This document shows, one piece after another, positions 20,734-26,792 of a stretch of 26,792 nucleotides of DNA. The notes beneath the pieces were generated by a model. It saw nothing but the letters and a program-made list of their open reading frames with translations. It searched no databases and was not told the origin of the DNA. This DNA is from Pontimonas sp. (GTDB lineage: Bacteria > Actinomycetota > Actinomycetes > Actinomycetales > Microbacteriaceae), in NCBI GenBank assembly GCA_021741925.1, contig JAIOWW010000003.1:1-26792 (forward strand). Direction: 5' to 3'. Every line of letters starts with the position of its first letter. Position 1 is the first letter of the stretch. The position numbers and the translations under genes are program-made.

Positions 20734-22185
20734 ATGACTCTGCCTACCCCTGTGTTCCTTGACTCCCCCCACGCTTTGAGCTCCGCCGACATTCTTGTCG
20801 TGGGCCTTCACAAGTCCGACAACGGTGCCACAATCCATGCCCCTGGCCTCGAGAAAGGCGCGCTCGAAGGGCTCACCGCGCTAGCGGCTGCGATCGACGC
20901 GGATGGCTCCATCGATAGTGCGTGGCGCCAGGGACCACCGGTAGGGCTCAATGTCCGCAGTGTCGTATTCACCGGTCTGGGCGATGAAGCTATCACCGTG
21001 GACCGGCTCCGCGAATCAGCGGGCTATGCGGCGCTTCAGATTTCGCAGGGTGAGCGCATCGTGTTCGCCTTGGCAGAATCGGGTGACGAGTTGAGCGCTG
21101 TTGTTGAGGGTGCACTGTTGGGCTCCCACCGGGTTCAGAAGACCGGTAAGTCATCGGAGGAGCCCCGTCCATCCCTGGCGTTCCTGGGGTCACTCGATGA
21201 CCGCGCTCTGGCCAAAGTTATGGTCTCTGCTCACGCCGTGTGGCGGGTTCGGGACTTGGTCACGATGCCTCCCAATCTGTTGAACCCCGTCAGTTTTGTC
21301 GAGCACATCACATCCTTAGCTTCGGGCACCGGGCTCGAGATTGAAGTACTCGATGAAAAGCAGCTGCTAGCCCAAGGATTGGGGGGAATCAGCGCGGTGG
21401 GAAAGGGTTCACAGAATCCTCCTCGTCTGATGATTCTGCGCCATCGGCCGACCTCTCCGAGTCGCCATGTTGCGCTGGTGGGCAAGGGAATCACCTTCGA
21501 CTCTGGTGGGCTCTCCTTGAAGGCTCCCAACGCCATGGTCGGTATGAAATACGACATGACTGGCGCCGCAGTCATGGCAGCCGTCACCTTGGCGGCAAGC
21601 GCTCTGTCCTCGACGACGAGTATCACGGCCTATCTGTGCCTCGCGGAGAACATGCCTAGTGGTAGTGCATCCAGGCCCAATGACGTCATCACCATCAAGG
21701 GCGGCAAGACTGTCGAGATTCTCAACACCGACGCCGAGGGTCGCCTCGTCATGGCGGATGGCCTCTCACTGGCCACTGAGCTTGGACCGGATCTGATTGT
21801 TGACATTGCAACGTTGACGGGTGCCGCGAGGATTGCTCTCGGTGAGCGTTACGCCGGTCTCATGGGGACCCCGGAGGGTATTGCTGAGCTAGAAGCTTCC
21901 GCGGGCCGCGTGGGTGAGCGCGTGTGGGGGATGCCGCTCCCGCGTGAGCTTCGCTCCTTGCTCCAGTCCGACATTGCCGATATCGCCAATGCCAAACCGG
22001 GTGAGGTTCTTGGCGGAATGCTTCTGGCTGGGGTTTTCCTCAAAGAGTTTGTGGGCGAGGGCATTCCGTGGGCTCACTTGGATATCGCTGGTCCTGCGAA
22101 CAACTCCTCGGGAGCGTTTGGCTACACACCAAAGGGGGCCACCGGCGCTCTCACGCGCACGGTACTGGATGTGGTGCTGTCCTGA
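20734..22185 (+). CDS. pepA: Leucyl aminopeptidase (M17 family)
   Basis: A cytosolic hexameric dimetal exopeptidase that removes N-terminal residues, especially leucine. The 483-residue protein has the N-terminal macro-like domain (about 1-165) and the M17 catalytic domain: VRDLVTMPPNLLNPVSF, ALVGKGITFDSGGLSLK (metal Lys and Asp), MKYDMTGAAVMAA, then the signature NTDAEGRLVMADGLSLA carrying metal Asp and Glu and the catalytic Arg. The closing part has PLPRELRSLLQSDIADIANA and WAHLDIAGPANNSSG. All expected ligands are present and the length is normal. The start at 20734 gives MTLPTPVFLD. It is divergent from PAC2, and lpdA follows on the same strand after 118 bases. M17 proteins can also act as DNA-binding regulators in some bacteria; nothing here shows that. 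Confidence 0.95.
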   Translation: MTLPTPVFLDSPHALSSADILVVGLHKSDNGATIHAPGLEKGALEGLTALAAAIDADGSIDSAWRQGPPVGLNVRSVVFTGLGDEAITVDRLRESAGYAALQISQGERIVFALAESGDELSAVVEGALLGSHRVQKTGKSSEEPRPSLAFLGSLDDRALAKVMVSAHAVWRVRDLVTMPPNLLNPVSFVEHITSLASGTGLEIEVLDEKQLLAQGLGGISAVGKGSQNPPRLMILRHRPTSPSRHVALVGKGITFDSGGLSLKAPNAMVGMKYDMTGAAVMAAVTLAASALSSTTSITAYLCLAENMPSGSASRPNDVITIKGGKTVEILNTDAEGRLVMADGLSLATELGPDLIVDIATLTGAARIALGERYAGLMGTPEGIAELEASAGRVGERVWGMPLPRELRSLLQSDIADIANAKPGEVLGGMLLAGVFLKEFVGEGIPWAHLDIAGPANNSSGAFGYTPKGATGALTRTVLDVVLS

Positions 22186-22287
22186 GGGAGCACCTCTTTG
22201 GTCATAGTCATCAGGTAGTAGGCTTGTGGGCGATTGTCGTCCGATGAGCATTGTGTCGTGGCGGATTATTGTCGAGAATCGTTGATT

Positions 22288-22298
22288 AGGGAGTCCCT
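22288..22298. promoter_or_regulatory. Palindromic ribosome-binding region of lpdA
   Basis: AGGGA-G-TCCCT is a perfect 11-base palindrome whose AGGGAG half is the likely lpdA ribosome-binding site, ten bases before the GTG. The one-base centre is too small for an RNA loop, so any role would be at DNA level. The 118-base gap after pepA otherwise shows only weak promoter-like boxes (TTGGTC at 22198, TAGGCT at 22219). Confidence 0.3.
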
Positions 22299-22303
22299 TA
22301 CAC

Positions 22304-23677
22304 GTGGCTGAGCACACTTTTGACCTTGTCGTTCTAGGAGCAGGCTCGGGAGGATACGCCGCCGCGTTGCGTGCTAGCCAACTCGGCATGACTGTGGGTT
22401 TGATCGAGAGAGACAAGGTAGGGGGAACCTGCCTTCACGTGGGCTGTATTCCCACGAAGGCTTTGCTCCACGCCGCGGAGGTAGCGGATTCTGCTCGTCA
22501 CTCAGACATGTTTGGTGTGCGGGCCACCCTGGAGGGTGTCGACCTGCCTGCTGTCAACACCTATCGCGACGGAATCGTGAGCTCCAAGCACAAGGGACTT
22601 CAGGGGCTGATTAAGGCCCGGGGCATCACCACCATTGAGGGAACCGGACGACTGGTATCCCCCACGACTGTCGCTGTCGGTGAGGACACCGTGGTGGGCA
22701 AGAACGTCATCCTCGCAACAGGCTCCTACCCCAAGTCTTTGCCTGGTCTCGATATCGGTGGTCGCATTATCACTTCGGAGCAGGCACTCCAGTTGGATTG
22801 GATTCCGAACAAGGTGCTGGTGCTCGGTGGCGGCGTTATTGGTGTCGAGTTCGCCAGTGTGTGGCGTTCCTTTGGGAGCGAGGTCACCATCATTGAAGGC
22901 CTCCCCCATCTTGTGCCCGCGGAAGACGAGTCCATCTCGAAGCAGTTCGAGCGCGCCTACCGCAAGCGCGGTATCAATTTCCACATCGGAGTGCGCTTCC
23001 AGTCCGCCACCCAGGATGACGCCAGTGTGACCGTGACCCTCGAGGATGGCACCACCGAAACCGCAGACCTTCTGTTGGTTGCCGTGGGACGGGGTCCGAA
23101 GACTGAGGGTATGGGCTTTGAAGAGGTCGGTGTCGCGATGGATCGTGGCTATGTCCTCACCGATGAGCGCTTGCGCACGAATGTTCCCGGTGTCTTCGCC
23201 GTGGGTGACATCGTGCCGGGCATCCAACTGGCTCACCGCGGTTTCCAGCACGGCATTTTTGTGGCCGAGGAGCTCGCTGGTTTGAATCCCATGGTCGTCG
23301 TGGATCGCAACATTCCCAAGGTCACCTACTCAGAGCCTGAGGTCGCCTCCGTCGGCTACTCCGAGAAAGCCGCCAAGGAAGAGTTCGGTGACGCAGCAGT
23401 CGCGGTCTATGACTACAACCTTGCGGGAAATGGCAAGAGCCACATTTTGGAGACCGCGGGATCCATCAAGGTCATCCGCCAGGTCGATGGACCAATTCTT
23501 GGAGTGCACATGATTGGCGCCCGCGTGGGTGAGCTGATCGGTGAAGCCCAAGTGGCTGTCAACTGGGACGCCTACCCCGAGGATGTTGCACCGCTGTTGC
23601 ATGCGCACCCCACCCAGAACGAAGCGCTCGGAGAAGCGTTTATGGCCATCGCAGGCAAACCCCTGCACGCGATGTAG
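22304..23677 (+). CDS. lpdA: Dihydrolipoyl dehydrogenase (E3)
   Basis: The FAD flavoprotein that reoxidises dihydrolipoyl groups on the E2 subunits of the pyruvate and 2-oxoglutarate dehydrogenase complexes, reducing NAD+. The 457-residue product has the FAD-binding LVVLGAGSGGYAAALRA (8-24), the redox disulfide Cys43/Cys48 in GGTCLHVGCIPTK, the NAD-binding VLVLGGGVIGVEFASVW stretch, the second FAD motif TNVPGVFAVGDIVPG, and the catalytic His435-Glu440 in HAHPTQNE. The GTG start at 22304 has AGGGAG ten bases upstream and gives the standard N-terminus; no alternative start is near. The E2 gene follows after 35 bases and is likely co-transcribed. It is complete and unremarkable in sequence. Confidence 0.97.
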   Translation: MAEHTFDLVVLGAGSGGYAAALRASQLGMTVGLIERDKVGGTCLHVGCIPTKALLHAAEVADSARHSDMFGVRATLEGVDLPAVNTYRDGIVSSKHKGLQGLIKARGITTIEGTGRLVSPTTVAVGEDTVVGKNVILATGSYPKSLPGLDIGGRIITSEQALQLDWIPNKVLVLGGGVIGVEFASVWRSFGSEVTIIEGLPHLVPAEDESISKQFERAYRKRGINFHIGVRFQSATQDDASVTVTLEDGTTETADLLLVAVGRGPKTEGMGFEEVGVAMDRGYVLTDERLRTNVPGVFAVGDIVPGIQLAHRGFQHGIFVAEELAGLNPMVVVDRNIPKVTYSEPEVASVGYSEKAAKEEFGDAAVAVYDYNLAGNGKSHILETAGSIKVIRQVDGPILGVHMIGARVGELIGEAQVAVNWDAYPEDVAPLLHAHPTQNEALGEAFMAIAGKPLHAM

Positions 23678-23712
23678 TCACCCTTACCCCTCTCACAAGG
23701 AGACCCACCACC

Positions 23713-25116
23713 ATGAGTCAAGATGTAACCCTCCCCGCCCTCGGCGAAAGTGTCACCGAAGGCACTGTGACCCGCTGGCTCAAGAATGTTGGCGACACTG
23801 TCGCGGTCGATGAGCCTTTGGTCGAAATTTCCACGGACAAAGTTGACACTGAGATCCCCTCTCCGATTGCGGGTGTGATAGAAGAGATTCTTGTCGCGGA
23901 GGATGAGACCGTTGAGGTCGGTGCCGTGTTGGTCCGCGTGGGTGATGGCAGTGGTGCCGCAGCCCCGTCTGGCGCCCCTGAAGCCGCCGCACCGGTCGCT
24001 GAGCCAGCGCCAGAGCCTGCAGCAGCGCCTGAGCCTGCCGCAGCTCCCGTTGTGGAAGCTCCCGCAGCTCCAGTTACTCCACCCGTGGCGGCACCCCCCG
24101 CACCGCCGGTGGCTCCTGTCGCCCCTCCAGCTCCGGTTGCCGCTCCTCCTGCACCAGCACCAGCTGCCGCCGCCCCTGTTGCTCCTGCAGGTTTGCCGCA
24201 GCCGGTTCCCACGGGCTCGCGCTCCATGCCCTACGTCACTCCTATCGTTCGCAAACTCGCCAACGATCACGGTGTCGACTTAAGCAGTGTCATCGGCACC
24301 GGTGTCGGAGGGCGCATTCGCAAAGAGGACGTTCTCGCCAAGGCCGGCGGAAGTGTTTCGCCTGCGCCTGCCGCAGCGCCCACCGTGGTCGAAGCATCGG
24401 CACTCCGTGGCACCACCGTGCCGATGAGTCGTTTGCGAAAGGTCATTGCTGAGCGCGCTGTTGCCTCTATGCAACAAACTGCTCAGCTCACGTCTGTCGT
24501 TGAAGTGGATGTCACCGAGGTGGCGGAGCTTCGTCAGGCGACTAAGGATCAGTTCCACCAGGTCACCGGGGTGAAGTTGAGTTTCCTGCCTTTCTTTGTG
24601 AAGGCGGCAGCAGAGGCCCTTCGGGTGTTCCCGATCGTCAATGCCGTTGTTGACGGCGAAACCATCGTCTACCCGGCGACCGAAAACATTTCCATCGCCG
24701 TGGACACCGAACGGGGTCTTCTCACGCCCGTGCTGAAAAACGCTGGAGAGAAGACCATTGCAGGTATCGCCAAAGATATTGCAGACCTTGCCGAGCGCAC
24801 CCGCACCAATGCTCTGAGCCCAGACGAGTTGGCTGGCGGAACCTTCACGGTGACCAACACCGGTTCGAGGGGGGCCCTGTTTGATACTCCGGTGGTGTTC
24901 CTGCCTCAGGTGGCGATTCTGGGGACCGGAATCGTGCAGAAGAAGCCTGTCGTGGTGACACACAACGGGGATGACTCCATCGCTATCCGCCAGACCGTGT
25001 TTTTTGCCTTGTCCTATGACCATCGAATTGTGGATGGTGCTGATGCTGCACGCTTCTTGACCATGGTTAAGGATCGGCTCGAGGCCGGCGATTTTGACGC
25101 CGATCTGGGCATCTAG
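23713..25116 (+). CDS. sucB: 2-oxo acid dehydrogenase E2 acyltransferase
   Basis: A dihydrolipoamide acyltransferase of 467 residues. It has one N-terminal lipoyl domain (1-78) with the lipoylation site Lys43 in EISTDKVDTEIPSP, a long Ala/Pro linker (about 80-165), a peripheral-subunit-binding domain (YVTPIVRKLANDHGVDL to RKEDVLAKA, about 173-213), and the catalytic domain ending in the active-site ALSYDHRIVDGADAARFL. Sequence alone does not separate succinyl from acetyl specificity; in many actinobacteria a single lipoyl-bearing E2 serves both pyruvate and 2-oxoglutarate dehydrogenases, because the 2-oxoglutarate E1 carries its own acyltransferase domain. Many relatives have two or three lipoyl domains; this one has one. 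AAGGAG ten bases before the ATG sets the start. lpdA precedes it; the lipB-lipA pair that often follows is absent. Confidence 0.93.
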   Translation: MSQDVTLPALGESVTEGTVTRWLKNVGDTVAVDEPLVEISTDKVDTEIPSPIAGVIEEILVAEDETVEVGAVLVRVGDGSGAAAPSGAPEAAAPVAEPAPEPAAAPEPAAAPVVEAPAAPVTPPVAAPPAPPVAPVAPPAPVAAPPAPAPAAAAPVAPAGLPQPVPTGSRSMPYVTPIVRKLANDHGVDLSSVIGTGVGGRIRKEDVLAKAGGSVSPAPAAAPTVVEASALRGTTVPMSRLRKVIAERAVASMQQTAQLTSVVEVDVTEVAELRQATKDQFHQVTGVKLSFLPFFVKAAAEALRVFPIVNAVVDGETIVYPATENISIAVDTERGLLTPVLKNAGEKTIAGIAKDIADLAERTRTNALSPDELAGGTFTVTNTGSRGALFDTPVVFLPQVAILGTGIVQKKPVVVTHNGDDSIAIRQTVFFALSYDHRIVDGADAARFLTMVKDRLEAGDFDADLGI

Positions 25117-25143
25117 GGCATCCGCAGGAGGAAAGTAGACACT

Positions 25144-25848
25144 ATGGCGAAAAAGGACTCCCCCGAGAAAGAGCCAGGCCGCATCAAACAGCTGTGGCAG
25201 ATTTTCAACTTGACCAGGAAATCGGACAAGCTCCTCCTGCCGATACTCCTCGCCACGCTCATTCTCCCGATTGCGGCGGGCGCTGTAGCTGCCGTTGCGA
25301 TTTCCGGGGGCAGCATCCTGACCTTGATTCTCTACATCGTCACGGGCATCCTGCTGGCAATACTGCTCACCCTGGTCGTCCTCGGCCAACGAGCTGAGCG
25401 CACCGCGTATCAGCAAATTTCCGGGCAACCGGGTGCTGTGGGCGCCGTGTTGCGCAGCGCACTGCGCAGGGCATGGCAAGCGAGCGAGTTCCCGGTTGCG
25501 GTAAACCCGAGGACTCAGGAAGCGGTCTACCGCGCTGTGGGGAGGCCAGGTGTTGTCCTCATCGCCGAGGGGTCCAAAACCAAAACTAAGAAGATGCTGG
25601 AGGATGAACGGCGAGCAATCCTTCGAGCTGTCCCCGAGATTCCGGTGCACTTTGTGTACGTTGGCCCCGACTCGGATTCCACACCGCTACACAAACTCAA
25701 TCGGACCCTCAAGTCTTTCAAGAATTCTTTGCGCAAAGCCGAGGTCCTTGCGGTATCTCACCGTTTGAACTCGTTGAAGAACGGCCCCGCGATGCCTATC
25801 CCCAAAGGAATGGATCCGAGCAAAGTTCGAGCACCAAGACCGCGCTAG
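25144..25848 (+). CDS. DUF4191 membrane protein
   Basis: A 234-residue protein of the actinobacterial DUF4191 family, function unknown. A charged N-terminus (MAKKDSPEKEPGRIKQLWQI) leads to two adjacent membrane spans at about 30-53 and 57-80. The soluble C-terminal domain follows, with GQRAERTAYQQISGQPGAVG, the AWQASEFPVAVNPRTQEAVY stretch, GVVLIAEGSKTKTKKMLEDE and VPVHFVYVG-like strands. AGGAGG lies 12 bases before the ATG, a long but workable spacing. It follows the E2 gene by 27 bases and ends in a CTAG overlap with the convergent RDD gene. In M. tuberculosis the equivalent lies between lipA and glnA1, so its position is conserved although lipBA is missing here. Confidence 0.9.
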   Translation: MAKKDSPEKEPGRIKQLWQIFNLTRKSDKLLLPILLATLILPIAAGAVAAVAISGGSILTLILYIVTGILLAILLTLVVLGQRAERTAYQQISGQPGAVGAVLRSALRRAWQASEFPVAVNPRTQEAVYRAVGRPGVVLIAEGSKTKTKKMLEDERRAILRAVPEIPVHFVYVGPDSDSTPLHKLNRTLKSFKNSLRKAEVLAVSHRLNSLKNGPAMPIPKGMDPSKVRAPRPR

Positions 25849-26237
25849 CGTCGAACGAGAATAGTCCCGACCAGGCGGTCGTGGACGCCTCTCAAGTCTT
25901 CATCCACAAGGACCGCAGGGATAACCACTGCAACGAGTAACGGCCTCACCACGGGAGCGAGAACGCCGAGCGCTCCCCCTGTGATGGGCGCAATGCGTAT
26001 CCCCGTCAGCAGGTGCCCGGGAGATCCTGCCATCACCAGGCCCCCGACCATCTGAAGGAGAATGAACACCGCGAGCGTCCACCACCCGTCGTAGTCAAAG
26101 AAGAGCACGGAAACACCGACGGCGATGGCCCAGTCGATACCTAACCCGGCGACCCGGCGAAGATATGTCGGTGTTGACCTGGGTCCATCCTGAGGAAGAC
26201 CAAACTTCTTACCCGGCCAATACTCCTCGTCCACCAC
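25845..26237 (-). CDS. RDD family membrane protein
   Basis: A 130-residue integral membrane protein of the RDD family, function unknown. The N-terminus (DEEYWPGKKFGLPQDGPRS) is typical of the version found beside glnA in actinobacteria. The RDD motif is in YLRRVAGLGIDWAIAVGV (Arg28, Asp35), with a first span at about 30-46, a second at about 50-66 and a third after GHLLTGIRI at about 84-108, ending with DLRGVHDRLVGTILVRR. The GTG at 26237 is chosen because TACACT lies exactly six bases upstream; a GTG at 26234 is the alternative, and an ATG at 26345 would read through the glnA operator. It is divergent from glnA and overlaps the DUF4191 stop by four bases. Confidence 0.88.
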   Translation of the reverse strand: MVDEEYWPGKKFGLPQDGPRSTPTYLRRVAGLGIDWAIAVGVSVLFFDYDGWWTLAVFILLQMVGGLVMAGSPGHLLTGIRIAPITGGALGVLAPVVRPLLVAVVIPAVLVDEDLRGVHDRLVGTILVRR

Positions 26238-26243
26238 CCCACC

Positions 26244-26249
26244 AGTGTA
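26244..26249 (-). promoter_or_regulatory. -10 box of leaderless RDD promoter
   Basis: TACACT on the minus strand is followed by six bases (GGTGGG) and the GTG start. Its -35 zone (about 26267-26272) overlaps the first GlnR half-site of the divergent glnA gene. Confidence 0.5.
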
Positions 26250-26264
26250 GGTTGCCAGGCTGAT

Positions 26265-26302
26265 GTAACACAGAGGAAACAATCCGGATATGACGGGGAA
26301 AT
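26265..26302 (+). promoter_or_regulatory. GlnR-type operator of glnA
   Basis: Four boxes occur with exact six-base gaps: GTAAC (26265), GAAAC (26276), GATAT (26287) and GAAAT (26298). The actinobacterial GlnR consensus described in Streptomyces and mycobacteria is GTnAC-n6-GAAAC repeated with 11-base phasing. The first pair is a perfect match and the second a weaker one. This places glnA, and perhaps RDD, under nitrogen control by GlnR. Confidence 0.75.
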
Positions 26303-26312
26303 TGCGGGGGTT

Positions 26313-26318
26313 TACTCT
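26313..26318 (+). promoter_or_regulatory. Candidate -10 box for glnA
   Basis: TACTCT lies 11 bases after the last GlnR box, so the second GlnR half-site would cover the -35 zone. Initiation near 26325 would give a leader of about 50 bases beginning with a hairpin. Confidence 0.45.
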
Positions 26319-26325
26319 CAGAGCA

Positions 26326-26341
26326 GGTTGGAACCCCAACC
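26326..26341 (+). repeat. Hairpin in glnA leader
   Basis: GGTTGG-AACC-CCAACC is a perfect six-pair hairpin with a four-base loop, at or just after the inferred transcription start, 34 bases before the glnA ATG. It may stabilise the 5' end of the message; there is no T-run, so it is not a terminator. Confidence 0.45.
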
Positions 26342-26375
26342 ACACTCAATCCCACGAAATACAGGAGTGACCTGC

Positions 26376-26792
26376 ATGTTTAAGAACTCTTCGGAAGTAC
26401 TGAAGTTCATCAAGGAGAAGGACGTCAAGTTCCTTGACATCCGTTTCACCGATTTGCCTGGAGTGCAACAGCACTTCAACATTCCCGCCCACTCGGTTGA
26501 CGAAGAGTTCTTCACCGTCGGCCAGCTGTTCGATGGTTCCTCCATCCGCGGATTCCAGCAGATTCACGAGTCCGATCTTCAGTTGATTCCCGATGTCACC
26601 ACCGCGTACGTGGATGCTTTCCGCGATGAGCTGACCCTGGTCATGGTCTTTGACATTTACAACCCCCGCAACGGCGAAATCTATAGCCGCGACCCCCGTC
26701 AGGTGGCACACAAGGCAGAGAAGTACCTCGCTTCCACCGGAATCGCCGACACCGCGTTCTTCGCCCCCGAAGCCGAGTTCTACATTTTTGAC
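26376..26792 (+). CDS. glnA: Glutamine synthetase type I (3' end outside window)
   Basis: Glutamine synthetase makes glutamine from glutamate, ammonia and ATP in the cytosol. The first 139 codons are present, about 29% of the usual ~474. They cover the N-terminal beta-grasp domain (FKNSSEVLKFIKEKDVKFLD, RFTDLPGVQQHF), the latch loop DGSSIRGFQQIHESDLQL, DPRQVAHKAEKYLAS, and the start of the catalytic domain at FFAPEAEFYIFD, which holds the first metal-binding glutamates. AGGAG about nine bases before the ATG supports the start. The upstream GlnR boxes indicate nitrogen-responsive transcription. The adenylylation-site region lies beyond the window, so that mode of control cannot be assessed. 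Confidence 0.97.
   Translation, partial: MFKNSSEVLKFIKEKDVKFLDIRFTDLPGVQQHFNIPAHSVDEEFFTVGQLFDGSSIRGFQQIHESDLQLIPDVTTAYVDAFRDELTLVMVFDIYNPRNGEIYSRDPRQVAHKAEKYLASTGIADTAFFAPEAEFYIFD

Noticed and set aside
23572..24270. 232-codon minus-strand frame opposite the end of lpdA and start of the E2 gene
   Set aside because: Arg/Gly/Cys-rich composition reflects the complement of the Ala/Pro linker; both real genes are unambiguous.
24280..25650. 456-codon minus-strand frame
   Set aside because: Antisense to the E2 catalytic domain and DUF4191; the translation has no recognisable domain and both sense genes are well supported.
1..26792. Search for tRNA, rRNA, CRISPR arrays, insertion sequences, integrase or attachment sites
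   Set aside because: No cloverleaf-like sequences, spaced repeats, transposase frames or terminal inverted repeats were seen; this is a core chromosomal region.

Overview
The window (about 58-60% GC by eye, GTG starts, very tight packing) looks like the chromosome of a small-genome actinobacterium, most likely Microbacteriaceae. Reasons: a run of actinobacterial families (SepH, DUF3093, DUF3159, DUF3710, DUF4191, DUF4193, DUF7455), a SigA with a Lys/Ala/Pro-rich N-terminal tail, an E2-DUF4191-RDD-glnA block, and TANNNT promoter boxes placed 6 bases before start codons, as in leaderless genes. I see 24 protein genes, the first and last cut by the window edges. There is no tRNA, rRNA, mobile element or CRISPR array, and no gene-free stretch over 300 bases.

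Layout. 1-6077 (minus): dxs (partial), acnA, DUF3159, DUF3710, dut. 6109-9149: DUF3093 (+), DUF4193 (-), sepH (+) and an alkaline-phosphatase-superfamily gene (-). 9162-13678: parC (+) facing parE (-), the two subunits of topoisomerase IV. 13855-15786 (+): a translationally coupled trio of a DUF7455 zinc protein, a 216-residue reduced alanine-racemase homologue and a full-size alanine-racemase homologue. 15770-19586 (minus): sigA, then a MurT-like Mur ligase and a GatD-like amidotransferase homologue. 19720-22185: a PAC2 protein (-) divergent from pepA (+). 22304-25848 (+): lpdA, the E2 acyltransferase and DUF4191. 25845-26792: an RDD membrane protein (-) divergent from glnA (+, partial), with a four-box GlnR-type operator between them.

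The most unusual region is 14072-17769. The GatD homologue has glycine at both catalytic positions (Cys and His), and its MurT partner has lost the four-cysteine zinc ribbon but keeps the ATP-binding loop. It therefore probably cannot amidate lipid II with glutamine-derived ammonia. Next to it, converging with a 17-base overlap, are two alanine-racemase homologues with complementary losses: one keeps the PLP barrel but has a degraded C-terminal domain, the other has almost no barrel but a better preserved C-terminal domain. Microbacteriaceae commonly make type-B peptidoglycan, in which the alpha-carboxyl of D-Glu carries an interpeptide bridge (often with glycine or a D-diamino acid) instead of an amide. 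I propose that these four genes form a repurposed system supplying and attaching that bridge residue. This is inference, but it makes testable predictions.

At a finer scale, all five convergent gene pairs overlap at their stop codons, four of them by exactly four bases (CTAG or CTAA). Several divergent genes have -10 boxes exactly six bases before the start codon. Intergenic space is almost entirely promoters and short inverted repeats.
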